Below are positions 10,276-24,321 of a stretch of DNA of 64,000 nucleotides, piece by piece. A program made the position numbers and the translations under genes. Numbering within the stretch: position 1 is the first letter of the stretch; every line of letters begins with the position of its first letter. Location of the stretch: assembly GCA_013397695.1 (NCBI GenBank), contig VYZI01000005.1, positions 5,450,228 to 5,514,227 of the forward strand. The letters are read 5' to 3'. The stretch comes from Centropus unirufus. Taxonomy: Eukaryota > Chordata > Aves > Cuculiformes > Centropidae. Below the pieces are notes generated by a model. The model was given only the letters and a program-made list of their open reading frames with translations. It had not been told where the DNA came from and made no database searches.

Positions 10276-13200
10276 TGGATCAGTTTAGAGTGCTTTTGAA
10301 GGCATCAATTTACTCAGTCACTTGGAAAATCTTACTTCCCTTCTACCTAAGATCTGGGACTATTCACGATTCTAATATATCTAGGGGTCTGCTCTGTGGT
10401 GTGTAGATGTGTTTGCTTAATAGAATTAGGAATCTTTAAAGCAAACTTTATACAGCAAACTCTGCCCTCTCTTCTGCTCGAGGGCAAAGTAGAGAATAAG
10501 ACACACAGGGGATTTCCTGCTCCGTGCAAAGACAAAAAGTACTGGTCTGTAACAGGCCTTGATATAGCCTTCCAGGCTGTGATTTCTTGGACAGCCCTCA
10601 GAAGAAAACTCTAGCTAGATCCAGATCCAAATGCTCTTGTTCATGGGGAAAACAGTGCCAGAAGCCTCCTATGAGAGGTCCTGTCTTGCTATCCTGACTG
10701 GATAGGATTTCTCATAGCAAAGCCCAAGCTGAACAGCACTTTTGCCCCTCTTTATTGCATGGACAGGACTCTGGTCCTGCCATTAAATTGCTTAATGTAC
10801 TACCCTTGTTCTGTAATGAGACAGGCTTAAACAAGCCTGTAGGTGTCGGGGTAAAAGGCTGTTTTCTCTCTGTATCAGTGGCAATTACATGAAGTAAGCT
10901 TATCAACTTTGACCACACATTACTACCATACTTTTTCTTTCAAGAAAAAGGACTCTGTGTTAAGTAAAAATGTGGAAATATTGCTGTTTTGAGGTTTGTT
11001 GACAGATTTTTTTTTGTCCTCCCCAAGGTGTGAAATCACACTTCGCAAAAAGCATCTGAAAGCTAGAACATGTCATTTAGTGCCCTAAGTGTTTACGTCC
11101 AAACCCCTGCCACCGATGACACAACATGCTGCAAGAACAGAAGTCTGTTGGCTGGAATCTGAACTGATTTCCTAATTTGCACCTGTGCACTGGCAGACAA
11201 GCAGCCATCAGTCACAGACTCCTGTGCATGCTGGGTACAGTGCTGTAGGCAGGGCTGGAAACATTTGTCAGAGTGCTGATGGGAGGAATAGGGTAGAAAA
11301 AATAATAGGTGACGAGTAAAAAACAAAAGGTAAGAGAATTACAGGAAACAGAGCTGCCAGGAAGCTGGATTGACTCTACTTGTGTAATTCCTGACAGATG
11401 CAATTAAAAAAACCCAACTCTTTGAAACGCATTATGGCCACAGAGCCACAGATGCAATCTGTTAGAAACAAATCGCTCTCTACATCTGTTAGATCTTAAA
11501 GCGCCATTTCAAAGTGGTAGATAGCAGTTTGTACAAAAGTTTCTAAACCTTGTTTTATGCGAGTACGTATAAAAAATCTGTGTAAAATATTTACCTACAG
11601 AATGGAAGAGTATATGCATGTACAATTTTTTTAACATTTTGCCAAGAAATGGAATTTTACTAGACTAGGACTTGTGTAACATGCTTGAAATAGAGCTCAT
11701 AACCAGCTTATGAGAGTTTTGTGTCCAAGAAGTAAAAGTAAATAAAAGAGGACACAAAGAAGGAAAATTAACTCCTGTGCAGCTAAATCATATTTAGAAA
11801 GGTATCAGGCCAGGTCTCCTCATTAGTTTCTTTTTTCATTAGCACTGGAAGAACAAAGAACAGCATTTACTTTATATTCTAAAGATTAATTGAAGTGGGG
11901 GATGAAACACCAAAATTGAATTAGTAAATTATTAACCAATTTCTAAGTAATAAGAAATAATCTATTACAGAGTCTATCTCTCCATCTAGAGATTTGTCTT
12001 AAGCATTTGTCTTGAGGAGAGAAGGTGGAAGGAGTAAGGGGACACAGACCAGAGACAATCCATCAAGTCAGATGCTGGAACATTAATAATGAAGACCTTT
12101 GAACTTGGCAAATCTTCTAGATGTCTCTCTCTTAACTGAGACCTACAGATTGTTCCAGGGCTGCTGCTTAATCAAGTGGCCTCTTTTTAATTGTTGCCCC
12201 CCACATTATTAAAAAATGCTCCTTTCAGAATCTCAGCAGCTCACAGAGAAAGCAACAGTTAAAGCCCCAAACTGGCAGCATGTCAGCTCAGGAACTCCCT
12301 CCAGCCTGCAAATACAACTCCACCCACTCACATTTTCAGGAGAAGAATCTGGTGCCAACGCAGCGCTGGCAAAGGTGGCGACTGGGGAAGTAGAGATTCT
12401 GGCTTCTTCGATTTCTGAGGCTGTCTATGAACAACCAGCTTCTTTCTTCCTTTTTGAGTCAAACCTCGCTTTGACGGCTGGAAGGTTTCCCCATCACTCA
12501 TGTCTAAGATTAAAACTCTGATTTACTTTTAGAAACCGTAATAAGTAACACAAGCGTCCGACTGAAACCAGCAAACTCACCTCATGTAGAGTTCTGACTA
12601 AGAGGAAAGGTCTGGGTCTCACTATGAATACTTCCCAATGGCCTTGTGGTGTAAAAGTGTTTTGAGGCAGCTCACACAGGAGAGATTTTAATCTGCCAGT
12701 CCCTCCCGGCCCCTGGTATATGGAATTGCAGAATACATGGTAAGGTTAGAGGGGAGAAGGGAAGAAGGTACATGGGGTACAGACAAGCACCTTCCCTTAC
12801 AACAACTGCTTGATGGAGGGTATGGCTGTTTTAAGCTGCACCATCCAGTCCCCTGTTCTGGGAAGGGCTAAAACCTTTGCCTTTACACCAGGTGTAGAGC
12901 TCTGTTCTTCTCTGCCTGTATGGTGGCCTCCTCCTGCTCTGCTTTATATACACGCTTCTCAGCTCACAACTCCAGTCCACAATACTTTGCATCCAGACAC
13001 ACCTCTACAGTCTCTGCTCAGAAGAATAAATCTGTTTTGTCCTATGGTTTAAATGTGCTCCACAGTCCAGATGGCCCTATGAATGGCCTTGATGGATTTT
13101 AGAGACAGGAGGCAGGAGAAGTGAAGTAGGATTTTTTTGAAAGCCTCTACCCTGTGGTACCTGAGCTGTGCCAGATTTTCCTAGCTGGGCTGCAAACCGT

Positions 13201-16200
13201 GCAAACACATAGTGCTTTCTCTCAGACTTTTGCTGAGGCTTTGGTGAAAGCCCACAAGTAATGTACTGGATTCTTTACTCCCACCTCCAGTCTTAAATGA
13301 AGAGCTTTTGGGTTCATTGTACTCTATGCACAGCTTTAATGAATTATTTCAGCTCCAGGGGTGACTCTCTCCCCAGCCTCCTTGTGTGTGAATGGCTGGG
13401 TCTTCTTCCCACCTTAGCCCAATGGCTTAAACTATCCCCCAGGCACTTCTGGGAGTGGGAAATGGCAGACGGACACAGGTGAAATCGTGCCTGCATTCAC
13501 TTTCACCCCAAATGATGCCCCTCTTGTTCCATTTTAGTGACAATTCTCAGTCCGCATTCACAAGAAGTTTGAATCCAATTTTCTTTTTCCCCTCCTCCAT
13601 CCAAATGAAGGTTGGCTCTGGTTTGTAAACAAACGAGCAGCTGCACAACTTGAGCCACTGGTCCATAGTTACTCTGAATTGTACCCTGCCTTTAAGAAGG
13701 AATGAGAGGAAACTTCTGGACTTGTCCTGCTAAGCTTCACCATGTGGTTGATCTCTAAACCATGTCAGACCCAAGGGCAGAGCTACAGTGATTGCCTGTT
13801 GTCTGGCAACACTGCCTGGTGATGATTTCTCAGCAGAGCTTTCCCTTGGACAGCCTCATTCTTTCTTAAAAAGCTCTCAAGATGCCATGTGTGAAGATGA
13901 GCCTCAGCAGCACTCACAGCAAATGCACTTCTGGATCCGGCTCTCCCATCCCTCATGCCTGGAGTACACCATGCAAGCTTCTGCCCACCTTCTTACAGTA
14001 AAAATGCACACTGCATCTATAAAACATGGATGAGGAGAGCCTGAATCAAATTGTTCTGACTACAATGCATGTGGTGCCCTCTCCTAACATTACTTTGTAT
14101 TCGCTTCTCCTCTCTGCCTCGAGGGCAGGCTTACAGCATCCAAAAAAATCTGTTTTCTCCTTCCTAGATCCCAAGCCCTTTGAGTTTAATCGTTACAAAG
14201 GAAGATACAGAGATAGCAAAGGAATAAGGGATTTTCTTGTAATTTTAGCATTTATTTCCTTCTTAAAGATGCAATTGTTTAAATTAAGTGATGTCCTGGC
14301 AAGGCTGCTGTTGTACCGTGCCAGACAATTTTATCATCCCGGCCCATGAAGGCTCTAATGCACAACATAAAGCTGCTTTGCGTTCTGACACACCAGTTTT
14401 TCAGTACTAGACCTCTCTTGGCACTGCTGTATTTCTCTCCGGAGTTTACTTCGTTCAGAATAAAACCCCGCTGCCTCCAGCATCCTTCCACACTCTCGTA
14501 GCTCCCGGCTTGGCTCCGGCTCGGCGACAGGAGGGGGAGCTCGCAGCGCGCCGGCTTTCATCAGGGGCTGGAATTAAGCAGCCCTGCAACCTCACGGCCG
14601 CAGCCCAAGCGCCCTTCTCAAAGGGAAAACGGGGCTGGTTATTTTGGGGTTGAGGCTAGGATGGAGAATGAAACTAAATTAAAGGGGAGTTGAGAGGCCA
14701 TGCGGCTGCTGGGAAGAGCGGCTGGATCTCAATCTGTGTTTTCAGTGCTTGCAGCAATGAAAAAGATGCTTCCAGGGATAACAGCTTTGGTCTGAAAGAC
14801 TGGGGCAGGGTCTCTGCTGCTGTGGGCTCCTCAATCCAGCCCAAGCGTAAAGGGTCGTGAGGGCTGTGCCTACCTACACTAACACCAAATTTAGCTGTGT
14901 ATCTGCTAGGAAAGCCGTGGAGGGGGCAGTGCCATGCCAGAGGAAAAGTCTGTGTTTCCAAAAGTGAAACAGAAATCCAGTAACAGCCTCATAAAATCGC
15001 AAGACCGAAAGATGTCTGCTTCAGCATAAGATCAGGAGGCACATTCAGGCCTGTGTTACAAGGAGCAAGAGGGGCAGAATTCAGCCTCATGCACAAACTT
15101 TTGGCCAGACCTTTAGGCCTGACGAAAGACGCAGCCCAAGTTACCATCAAGCTTCAGGAAGTCAGGACAGTTTCCTGAAAAATTCCTCCTGAACTTGGAA
15201 GCACCACGCTTTCTTTTTGCTTTTTCTTTATTTTTTTTTTCTCTTTTCTCTGAGAGCCAATGGCAGAATGTGGGAAAAATTCCCAATGCTCGTTCCTGAA
15301 GACATTTCTCCCTAAGGTTGCAGAGGAAATCTCAGCTTCCAGGTTGCATTTGTCGAGACAAAACTAACATCAGCTTCTATGGAGCTAAGCCGCAAGGAAA
15401 ACTTGTGTTGGTTTCGCAGCAGTCGTGAGAGTGGGTTCTCCTGAGGAGATGATAAGACCAAGTCCCGTCTACCCTTGAACACAGCCTACTGGTGCAGGAC
15501 TGCAGCTGAGCTGGGCTTTAAAATGGACATTGCTTCCCCTAGTGCAGGCAGAAATCTAATCTCCTACTGTTGTAGTGACACATTTGAGAGAGATTTATTT
15601 TACAGCCCTTTAAGTACTTGCATAATTCTCCTGTATAAATTCCATGAAAACTCCCAAATTTTAAATCCAGCTATCTCTCACAAGGTATCTAAGGTAAAAT
15701 ACCCTCTTATGTATAAGATTGTGACCATCATTATTAGTGCAAGCTGGGCCTATGATTAGAAAAGAAAAGCCTAGCACCTAAGCTGGAGGGAAAATAATCT
15801 AGATTGGATTAAAAATATTTAATGTCGAGTTAAAGAATTTTTTGAGGAGCTCTCCCAAATAGAGGGTTGTATCTTGCCTTGCTATGGAACAGGAGCAGTG
15901 TTCTCTGCAGGCGCATAAAGCTTTCCATAGATACAGGTTTGTGATACATTTAAACAGAACGAACCTCATTCTTAAACCTCTCTAAAAATGTTAGCAGAAT
16001 CATGAACACTGACCTTAAAATGAAAAATGATTTGCAACCTTTGCAGAGGTGTCTTTATCATAGTGCTATAATTTAAAGTATTTTATCCACTCAGCTACAC
16101 AATATTACCATTCATTTGCAGCTGTCATTTTGCCTACAAAAGAGCTCACCTAATTTCCCCCAAAGCAAGAGAAATCTACCAAGTATTACAAGAGGAAAAT

Positions 16201-19200
16201 TATTACTAGTGTATTATATAGAAGGCTGTAAAGTTCAAACAGAGGGAGTTGTGTTCACACACCACGTTTCACGCAAATTATGCTTAAGAGTTTAACACTG
16301 CATTGTATTTTGCATTCTGAACAAAAATTCTTCTTTAGTTATATTTTGCTAATCTATGTAACTTTAGGGAACTAATTATGGCAAACTATTTGCAATGTGC
16401 CTGTTTAGCTGCCTACATCAAGTGGCCTGATTTTTAAAAGCACTGAGTAATGATGCTATAGAAGATACTTGGAGTCCCTTACTACCTGATCATTTTTATG
16501 TGGTCAGTGTAAAATTAGGAACCCTATGTGAGCTACCGATGTGATTTTTTTAGTTTAATTATACTATATGCAACTCTACAGCTCACAACAAACAAATAAA
16601 ATCTAAAAAACACTTGTAGCAAGTTTATTTCTCCCACCATTCCAACTTTTCTGTAGGAAAAGATGCCAACCCTCAAGACTTCCAGTGTAAAGGTGCTTCT
16701 GTAGCTGCAGTAAAATGCTGATATCGCGTCTTGATTGCAATAGGAGCATGTGATGCATAATTAATCCACATATGGACAAGGACGTCTGCCAAGACTGTAA
16801 ATGGAAAACTAACCAAGAGTACATATAACACACTGGATCCAATGCACATGTTTCACTAGGACTTCTTGGCTGTCTCACATCTGGCTAGCTTGGAGCAGAG
16901 GCAGAGCTGTGCATGACTGTCTGCTCTCTTTTGTGGAGACAAACACTGAACTGCAGCCTGGCTGTGCCTGCAAGGCTTCAGTTTCATCAGCATAATGAGT
17001 GTTAAAGTATGGTTTATTTTGCCTGAACTAGAGTTTTGAATTTATTAATTTGCTTCCAGCAAACTAACACCATCCAGTAGAAATATTCTGAATCCTGAAC
17101 CTTCGGCTTGGTCTATGCACAGATCTTGTATTGATGTAACTAACAAAAGTGCTGGCATGATTTATTTATTTTTTTAATCAGGGAGATCGCCCACGGAACC
17201 AGATCCCTGTTGGCAGCTGACTTAAAAGCCACATATTGACACCTTATTTTGAGGGGCCAAACGGGCTACTGATACAACTGCCAAATTCTCATTGGCCTGA
17301 GCAAGGGATCTGCCTTGGAAAAGATGGAAGTGTCACGTTTTATATCACTGCATTGGCTGCTGGAAGCAGCTGTGCTTTGCAGTCATATGGATAATTACTG
17401 AGGTCTCAGAGTGCTGAGGTTCCTATGACTGAGCACCTCCGATAAGTTTTAGAGTTGGTTGCTCAGGAACCTCTTTCTTTCCTCAAAACATCGATGAACA
17501 TAATGACAAACTAATTCTTCAGTCCTGGATGCCATACCTTATAGAAAGATATACAGAGGTCTTTGTGGATGGTGTGTTGGCTTGTGCTGTTTACGGCTTC
17601 AAAAAGGGATCAAGTAAGTTTTTCATATTCCTCTCCCATAATATTTAATGAGAAATATTTATGCTTATGTCAGAGATATGCTTTGAGCCAAGATTATTAG
17701 CTGCAATTTCACAGCCTAATGTGATGTCCAATTTCAATACTCACTGTTACGAGGCACAGTTAAGAGGCAGTGGTCCTTGTCATCTGATCTCACAAAACAA
17801 AGAGCAGTTATGGTTTAGGAGGCTGGAAAGGTCTGTGAATGTTAATAGTGAATTATGAAGCTGTTGATTTTTTTTGTGTCCTAAATCCGAAGCAATGTCC
17901 CTACAATAGATATACACATGCATAAAAACGCACATGCACATAAACAACACAGATATAGAGATAAAATTCAACTCCATAAGTATTTCCTGTATAAAATACA
18001 GTAAAATAAATCTCAACTACATTATCTCAAAGGCACCCCATCAACAGGAAAGTGTTCAGATATGTTTGACCCTGCTACCATGCATCAGCTGCTCTGTAGT
18101 ACCTCACTTCAAGTGCCTGACTCCTCAGTGCCACCTCCCTTTTACAACAGCCCGAAGGATGGGTGCAATCTCCGATATCATGGCTGGCTGTTCCTGGGGC
18201 TCCATAATGCCGGCAGGAATCTGAGCTCCATTTCTAAGGGAAAGAGCTGACACAAGACTGATTCAAAGGAAACGTAAAGGATGAAACCCTAGTGGGGCCA
18301 AACCACTGTAAGTATATCAAAGCTAGTGGAAATATGCAGATATGCATTAGCTCAAGGTGAGGACCAATGTACATCAAGAGCCCAAATCCTTAGCAAAATA
18401 CAAGGTCGTTTCTTTTTACATATCTGTAACCTATTACAGGTTAGAGTCAATGAGCATGTCAAAATGCAAATGAGGAATGAGAAATTACTTCAAGCAAAGG
18501 CTTTCCTTGAATATTCATCTTAGTAGGACTTTGTTTGAGGTAGGAAGCTTCCAGAAAGCTCTTTGCATAGAGGATATTAGGATATTAGCAGATGAAAGGA
18601 AAATAGAGAGTGAGCAATACTCATGCCTGGTTTGTGAGAGGGTTGGGGAGGCATCTGACATCAAGGAAATCGTCAAACCTGGAAACAACTGTCAAAAAGG
18701 GCTTTCACAGTAGCTTACTTTGGGACAACTGTTCTTCAAGCAAGATCTCTTGGGGCTGTGTCACACAATTCATGAGAGAGAATTCGTGAGTAAAGTAGTG
18801 GCAATGATCTTTGAAAAAAAGTCAATTTTCTGCTTCTTATTTTGTCATAAGTTGTCTGGAAGTGTTACACCATTATTGAACAGCTGTTGTCTTTCTCCTT
18901 AAATACGGATGAAGTAACAGTGGTAGAGAGCCTTACTCTCAGTAGATCTGTGAAGTGCGATGGATATCCTCCTAGCCCCCACCTCACAATGCTATGAAAT
19001 CTTAGTTATCTTGGATGGTTTTTCTTCCTGAATTCAAAATATTCCAGTTTTGTTCCCTGGAATGTTCCTGGACTGGATTTTAATATTTTTCTTGCAGATA
19101 TGGCTGCTATAACCAACAACAGTCACTTTGCATGCTTCCAGGTCTGGGTGAGGAGGCAGTGCAGAAACAGGAAGCAGGGACTAATGGAAACTATTTTGGA

Positions 19201-20744
19201 AACATTTTTTAATAGCTGGTCCTAGCAACAACTTCTAGCAAGGCTTGGTTTGGTTGCTGCAAGGCAACTGTTCTACAGTGACATCTATCTATACTCTGTT
19301 AGGAGGCTTGAAAAGGAACTAAGGCTGTACTTTAAATGAGATCTCACGGGCTCTTGATGACATCCTCCTGACTGACGCCAGCATAGATGAGAAGAGGACC
19401 TTAAGGGTTATAAAAAGCCCCCACATTTCCACATGAATTTTTTCATGTGACTAAATCTGGCAGAGCACTGGTGCTACCTCAGAGAGAACTGACTCAGCAG
19501 TGTTGTCATTTGGCTCCACACTCCTGCTTCTCCTGAGGCAGCCAAAGGACAGCAAGAGGAGAAAGGAGGAGCTGTGATGAACGTGTTGCAAAAGCACTAG
19601 TGTGCAAGAAGATGTGGGACAAGGGACAAGGCAAGCAATTCCCTGCCTCAAAGCACTACTCAGGGAAGCCTTCTAGCTCACACAAGTAATGCCGCTGAGG
19701 CTGCCAGCCTACACTGAAGGAGATGGTTTGGGCGACTACCCTGAATTGCTCAGTACTTACTCCTCTACATGCACCCAGCTAAATGTTGTGAGCCTTGTTG
19801 ACTCAAAGCAGCATCAGTGCTGTCATCCCACCATGGTCACAGCCAGCAAAAAGGTGCTCCTGCTCACGTTGTCCTCTCTGCAGTAGCTGAAGGATGTCTC
19901 TTGTACTAAGGCATCACCAGACACTAGTGAAACAAGCGTCTCTCACTGAGAATGGTTTTTGTGGTGGGAGACTGCAGTGGACAAGCTGCATTCTTTAACA
20001 AACTCAGCATCTCGTGTAATGTGTGGATGTTTTAATGCCTATCTCACAGTCATTCGTTTATATGGACTGTCAATTCTGCATTTCAGACGCTCTCTTCATC
20101 ACATGGCTGCATAATGGAATCATTGGGACACCTTTACGGCTGTTCCACAATGAAGATGGTCCAGCAGAGCAGTGGGCTGTGCAAGCTGAAACTCTTGAGA
20201 CGGAAGAGACAGCCGCACTAACGCTGCTGTTGAAGACAAATTCTATTTGCACAGTGCAAATGACCAAATACCAGTGAGAAGAATCAAGTATTTTCAGGCT
20301 TCTCAGAGGAATATTATAAACAAAGCAAAGTAAAAAGAGAGGTGTATAAAATGTCTTGGCAGTGCCTTTTAAGTGAGTTGCCATGTGTTATTTTAGCCTA
20401 GTCTTTATTCATTTCTACTTAATGCTGTGTGCTAAAGGTCTAAAGCTGCTGGCAATGCACAGTGGAATAATTTTAGAGTAACCTTAATAGAATGAGCAGA
20501 ATAAAGGATTGTTCAAATACATTGTGGCAAGACAGCTTTTTAATAGAATAAGTTATCCAAAACATGGATGGCTGGGGTTTTTGAATGGAAAAAAATGTCC
20601 CCTGTGTTTAATTAACCCAGCTTGTCATTATTTCCTTCTTATATTTCTAAATATTGTTCACTTGTGCTGGACATAGTCCAGCTGGAAAGTTGGTATTTGG
20701 TCAATGATGTGTCCTGTTCACAAGCTGGAGGTCCAAACAGGATA
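10276..20744. other. Noncoding stretch, no gene supported
   Basis: About 10 kb of AT-rich, CpG-poor DNA. A short CpG-rich patch at 14495-14640 carries a weak exon candidate on the - strand, listed separately. Around 17105-17145 a phrase with TGGTCTATGCACAG and TTGATGTAACTAAC vaguely resembles an old palindromic repeat. At 19430-19449 there is an 8-bp hairpin (CACATGAA, loop TTTT, TTCATGTG). I see no other repeats, RNA genes or convincing exons. Confidence 0.5.
14355..14561 (-). other. Open frame in isolated CpG patch, weak first-exon candidate
   Basis: The - strand has an ATG at 14559-14561 followed by 68 codons. It begins MKAGALRAPPPVAEPEPSRE and continues into a charged, probably helical stretch with the residues SERSKLRREIQQCQERS. 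The first part lies in a CpG-rich patch (about 14495-14640) surrounded by CpG-poor DNA, as expected for a small promoter/first exon. I do not recognise the protein. The start context is poor (C at -3). No strong GTRAGT donor is evident; GTGTGT after AAACTG near 14400 is the best candidate. It could be a chance frame created by high GC content, or the remnant of an old exon or retrocopy. Confidence 0.15.
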
Positions 20745-20806
20745 ATTACAGCCAACCATCCTGTCTGACCTCCTGCATAATGTAGGTTATGACATTCCAC
20801 CCCGCA
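20745..20806 (-). mobile_element. Old CR1/L3-type LINE, 3'-terminal fragment
   Basis: The + strand phrase CATCCTGTCTGACCTCCTGC, followed by ATAATGTAGG and GACATTCCACCCC, matches the complement of the 3' end of an ancient CR1-like LINE that I recall from turtle and crocodilian genomes (GACCTCCTGTATAACACAGGCC, then GAATTTCACCC). The same family appears in longer form at 25988-27250. Only about 60 bp are kept here. Confidence 0.55.
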
Positions 20807-20843
20807 AGGCCTGCAGTGGAAGGAATTACTCTTTGCTGCTATT

Positions 20844-20950
20844 CTGGATTCAGGAAAGCATTTCTATTTAGAGCACTACTTAAGCACACCCTTGACTTTA
20901 ATAATATGCTTAATTCCCATTTAAACATGCAGTTAAGTGTGACTTTCAGT
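20844..20950. repeat. Ancient palindromic repeat fragment
   Basis: Phrases such as GGATTCAGGAAAGCA, ACTTAAGCACACCCTTGACT, TAATTCCCATT and CATGCAGTTAAGTG recur in the order expected of an old palindromic element. I recall its consensus as alternating GCACTTAAGCACATGCTTAAC around a CCCATTGAAGTCAATGGG-like centre. The right half is worn. It lies directly beside an old LINE end, so two ancient insertions are adjacent. Confidence 0.4.
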
Positions 20951-23900
20951 TTGAACCTTTGTGAGCAGACGCTATGGGGTCCAGTAACTTGGTCATACTT
21001 AAAACTGTATTTTATGACTCCCAGTGCAAAGTGAAATCTTGAGTTTATTCAAAAGCTTCAGATGGCTTGCTAATGCATCTCCAGCCAGCAGGTGACCTCC
21101 AGCAAGGTCTGATTTGCTTGGGGATTTTCAGGCCTGTGGAGGGTTGCCAGTTGCAGTATGAAACTGCTGCAGGAAACGTAAGTGATATCCCCTTCCATTT
21201 CACTTAGTAGAAAGGATACATGAATCAATAGTATTTCATTAATGCAGCAACAACCTCTACTAAACCTCTCAAAAGGCAAGAAAGAAAAGAAGCCAATTTT
21301 GTCTTCATTTCCAAGGTTTTTTTCACTTGCTTGGGGAATGGAGGAAATCTCTGCTGCACCATAATACCTTACTTAATTGAGCTCTTAGATTAATGTTTAA
21401 ACTTCATTTGCAAGTCCATTACTAAATCTAATCAGTTACAATGGTACCATTAAGGAAGGGATTTTTTTTTAAAAAATCCACTTTTAATTCACATTTTCCC
21501 CTGCAACTATCTAAGGCTCTAGCAGTGGCTGCAACTACTGCATTATAGATATTGTACTTATACCAGGAGGGAATGAGAAACCACAGAGTATTTGCAGTGG
21601 AGATAATAATATACAAAATTACATGGAGTTCATATGCTGGTATGAGCCCAAAAGGGGTTGATTAAGTCTTAAATCTACTGAAACTTTCAATTACCAAAGG
21701 AAAACAATACTAATGTTCAGACTTTTTTAAAATGATGTTACTACCTTTGAGAAGGTGCTGGATTGACTGCAATGAGGGCTTTTCGCTAGATCCATCCTGC
21801 AAGAGATGTGCAGCATGGTCAGCATTATCCACCGCATCTTATGGTACTGAAAACCTGGCACAGCCCAAAAGTTTCAAGTCTGCTTAATTTTCCATGCTTA
21901 TGTACTCCTCAGACTTGTTGCTAATACATCCTCTTCACACTGCAAGTGAGGTGTTCCTTATGAGCTGTACATCAATGTAAGACCTTCCCGGTACATCGGA
22001 TAGCAGACAATCTAAATGCTAACACACGGCTGACCTGACCACAGTTGAATGGGTGACTTCAAGCCAAAGACTCTTTCTCCCATTACCTAATCCCTGAGAC
22101 ATCCAGACTCCTATCCTCATCAGCACTTAAAAAAAATCTGAATTTTATAACTGTTCTCAGAAGATAAACAAAGCTGAAGTCGAGTTATAGAAATCAGCAG
22201 CGTGATATTACGCAGACACCGCTGCTTGCATGGAAATCAAAATTTTGCTGCTGCGTCTGTGTAACTGGGGAAAAATCTGTCTACCCAGCGTGGACAGACT
22301 CTGGCTCTGGGAAGCGAGGGGCGAGGGGTGTTAGCTGGTAACAAATGGGGCTTTAGTCCCTTCGCCTAAATCTCTGAATGCATATATTCATTTCTTGATC
22401 CCTGTGCACCATTTGCAGCCTGCTTACCCAGCCAGTCTAGCAATCCCTATGGGAAGCAGCGTCGGGAAGGAGTTTTGCAGAATGCTGAGATGAAAGTGAC
22501 TATTTCTCTAGTGCAGATAATGCACTGCACTGACTTTGTCCACTAAAACATGCAGGGCTGCAGCTCTCAGAATTCCTGTTTAACGGGCTGTCTTCGGGTC
22601 AAAAGGTCTCTGATTAAGGGCAAGAGAGGCCTCTCCACCAAGCTACCTGTTTTAAGAAGCAGGTAGCATAAAACCCAATGTGATGTATAGAACCTGTGAA
22701 GTCTCTTCCACCCTGTATCACTGGCCTCTTGCATGCCCTTCGGTGTCTCTCTTGACTTGCTTCTTTGATTTGACAAACAGGGATGATAATTGTTTTGTTA
22801 GCACTTAGCTTTGTAGAGCACTTTGAGATCTGTGGATAAAAAATGCTGTGTAAGTACTTCTGCCATGATATGCTACTACTTTTCTGCCTCTTTATACTGA
22901 AAAGAACAGGAGCCAAGAACAAAATGAGAAGCAGGTAAGAATGATTAATAAATATGCAGGCTATGATGGCCTCTCTCCCGAGACACGTGTGACAGTGACA
23001 ATGAATTCAGTGGAGGAGAGGGGGCAGTGTACAACAGAAATGAAAATGTAGACAATGCCAGCATTATATCCACAGATCCTTGTCTCCCTGGACTTCAGTC
23101 ACTGCTGTATGCTTGAAGCTGGTCAGAAGAATCCCCAGGAGAGGAATCTGACTATGCGCCCTTAAAATAGGATCACTTTACCTGCTTTAAACATGAAGAA
23201 AAAGAAGGAGGGAGGAAAAGCCCCAGGGTTCAACATCAACAAGAGCTAAACTGCTTGACATTCTCGTTCTGAAATGCCAGCTCTTAAATTATCAAGGCCA
23301 GTTTGTTTTTTTTTTTATCCCCCAAGTGCTCTGTATTTCCCCATGTAACAGTGTGCAAACATTTTATCAGCAAATACCAGGGGGGAAAAATCAGCTATCT
23401 AAAACTGATAAAGCAATTTGGCACAGAGGCAGCAGCTATCACTCCTGAATGGGTAAGAGCTTTCTGAGGTTTAACAAGTTGCAGGGATAAAATTCTGGGG
23501 ATTGACTGCTCCAAGGATGAGTGCTCACTGTGCTCACTCACTCACCCTGTGACATTTCTACCTGCTCCACTGCTCCTGTTCCTGGGACTGTGCCCTAATG
23601 AAAGGAGTTACACTACTCTTCTGTACAGCAGCAGTGCATGACACTGTGCTAACGGTGTGTTTGGGGCCATTACTTAAGTGATAATCTCACCGCTTCTTTT
23701 TTTTATGAGGCAATAATCTGATTCCCATGTGCATAAAATGAGGCCAAAGGGTAAATAATTTGTTATAATGAGGGAACAACATTAAGACTGATGGAAACTA
23801 GAGGTCAGTGTTATTATTTCTGTTATGACACCCATTCATTTAATAATCCTTGTGTTCATGTCCTAACGGCATGTCCTGGCTTTTCAAGGCAGTGTCTGTC

Positions 23901-24297
23901 CCCTAATAAAGGCAGATATTATCCTGCTGTCTCTCATATCTAACTCAGCTCACTCCCAACATGGTTCATCAGATCCAAGAGACTCACAACATGGCTATGT
24001 GGTGAAGAACTGCTGGAAAGGAACCAGAAGCGCTAAAGAGACATTCCCTCGGCAGCCTCACGGCACTGAGGCATCAATGGCAGGACAGGGTTTCCTAATT
24101 CACGATGAGCTTCCTACTTGGTGGACTCTTCCTCCTTTCTGTTGCATCATTATTTTTTTTCCTCCCGGGAATCTACTCTCTGCTGACAGTTTGTCATCCC
24201 CAGCTGGGAAAACATTCCCAGTTAGAAGTTAATGCACCTGTGATGCATTTCTACAGGTCTGCCTTTCGTTTCTGAGAGAGAGATCGAAACCATAGCT
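20951..24297. other. Noncoding stretch, no gene seen
   Basis: Mostly AT-rich with short chance frames. A slightly CpG-richer patch lies at 22200-22330 (GCGTGATATTACGCAG, GAAGCGAGGGGCGAGGGG). T-runs occur at 23308-23319 and near 23698. No repeat, RNA gene or exon is recognised. Confidence 0.5.
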
Positions 24298-24321
24298 GGT
24301 CCATCCTATGTAGGATGGACC
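24298..24321. repeat. Perfect 11-bp inverted repeat, 2-bp loop
   Basis: GGTCCATCCTA (24298-24308), TG, then TAGGATGGACC (24311-24321) forms a perfect stem. The loop of two bases makes it a cruciform candidate at the DNA level more than an RNA hairpin. No transposon ends flank it. Confidence 0.75.
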
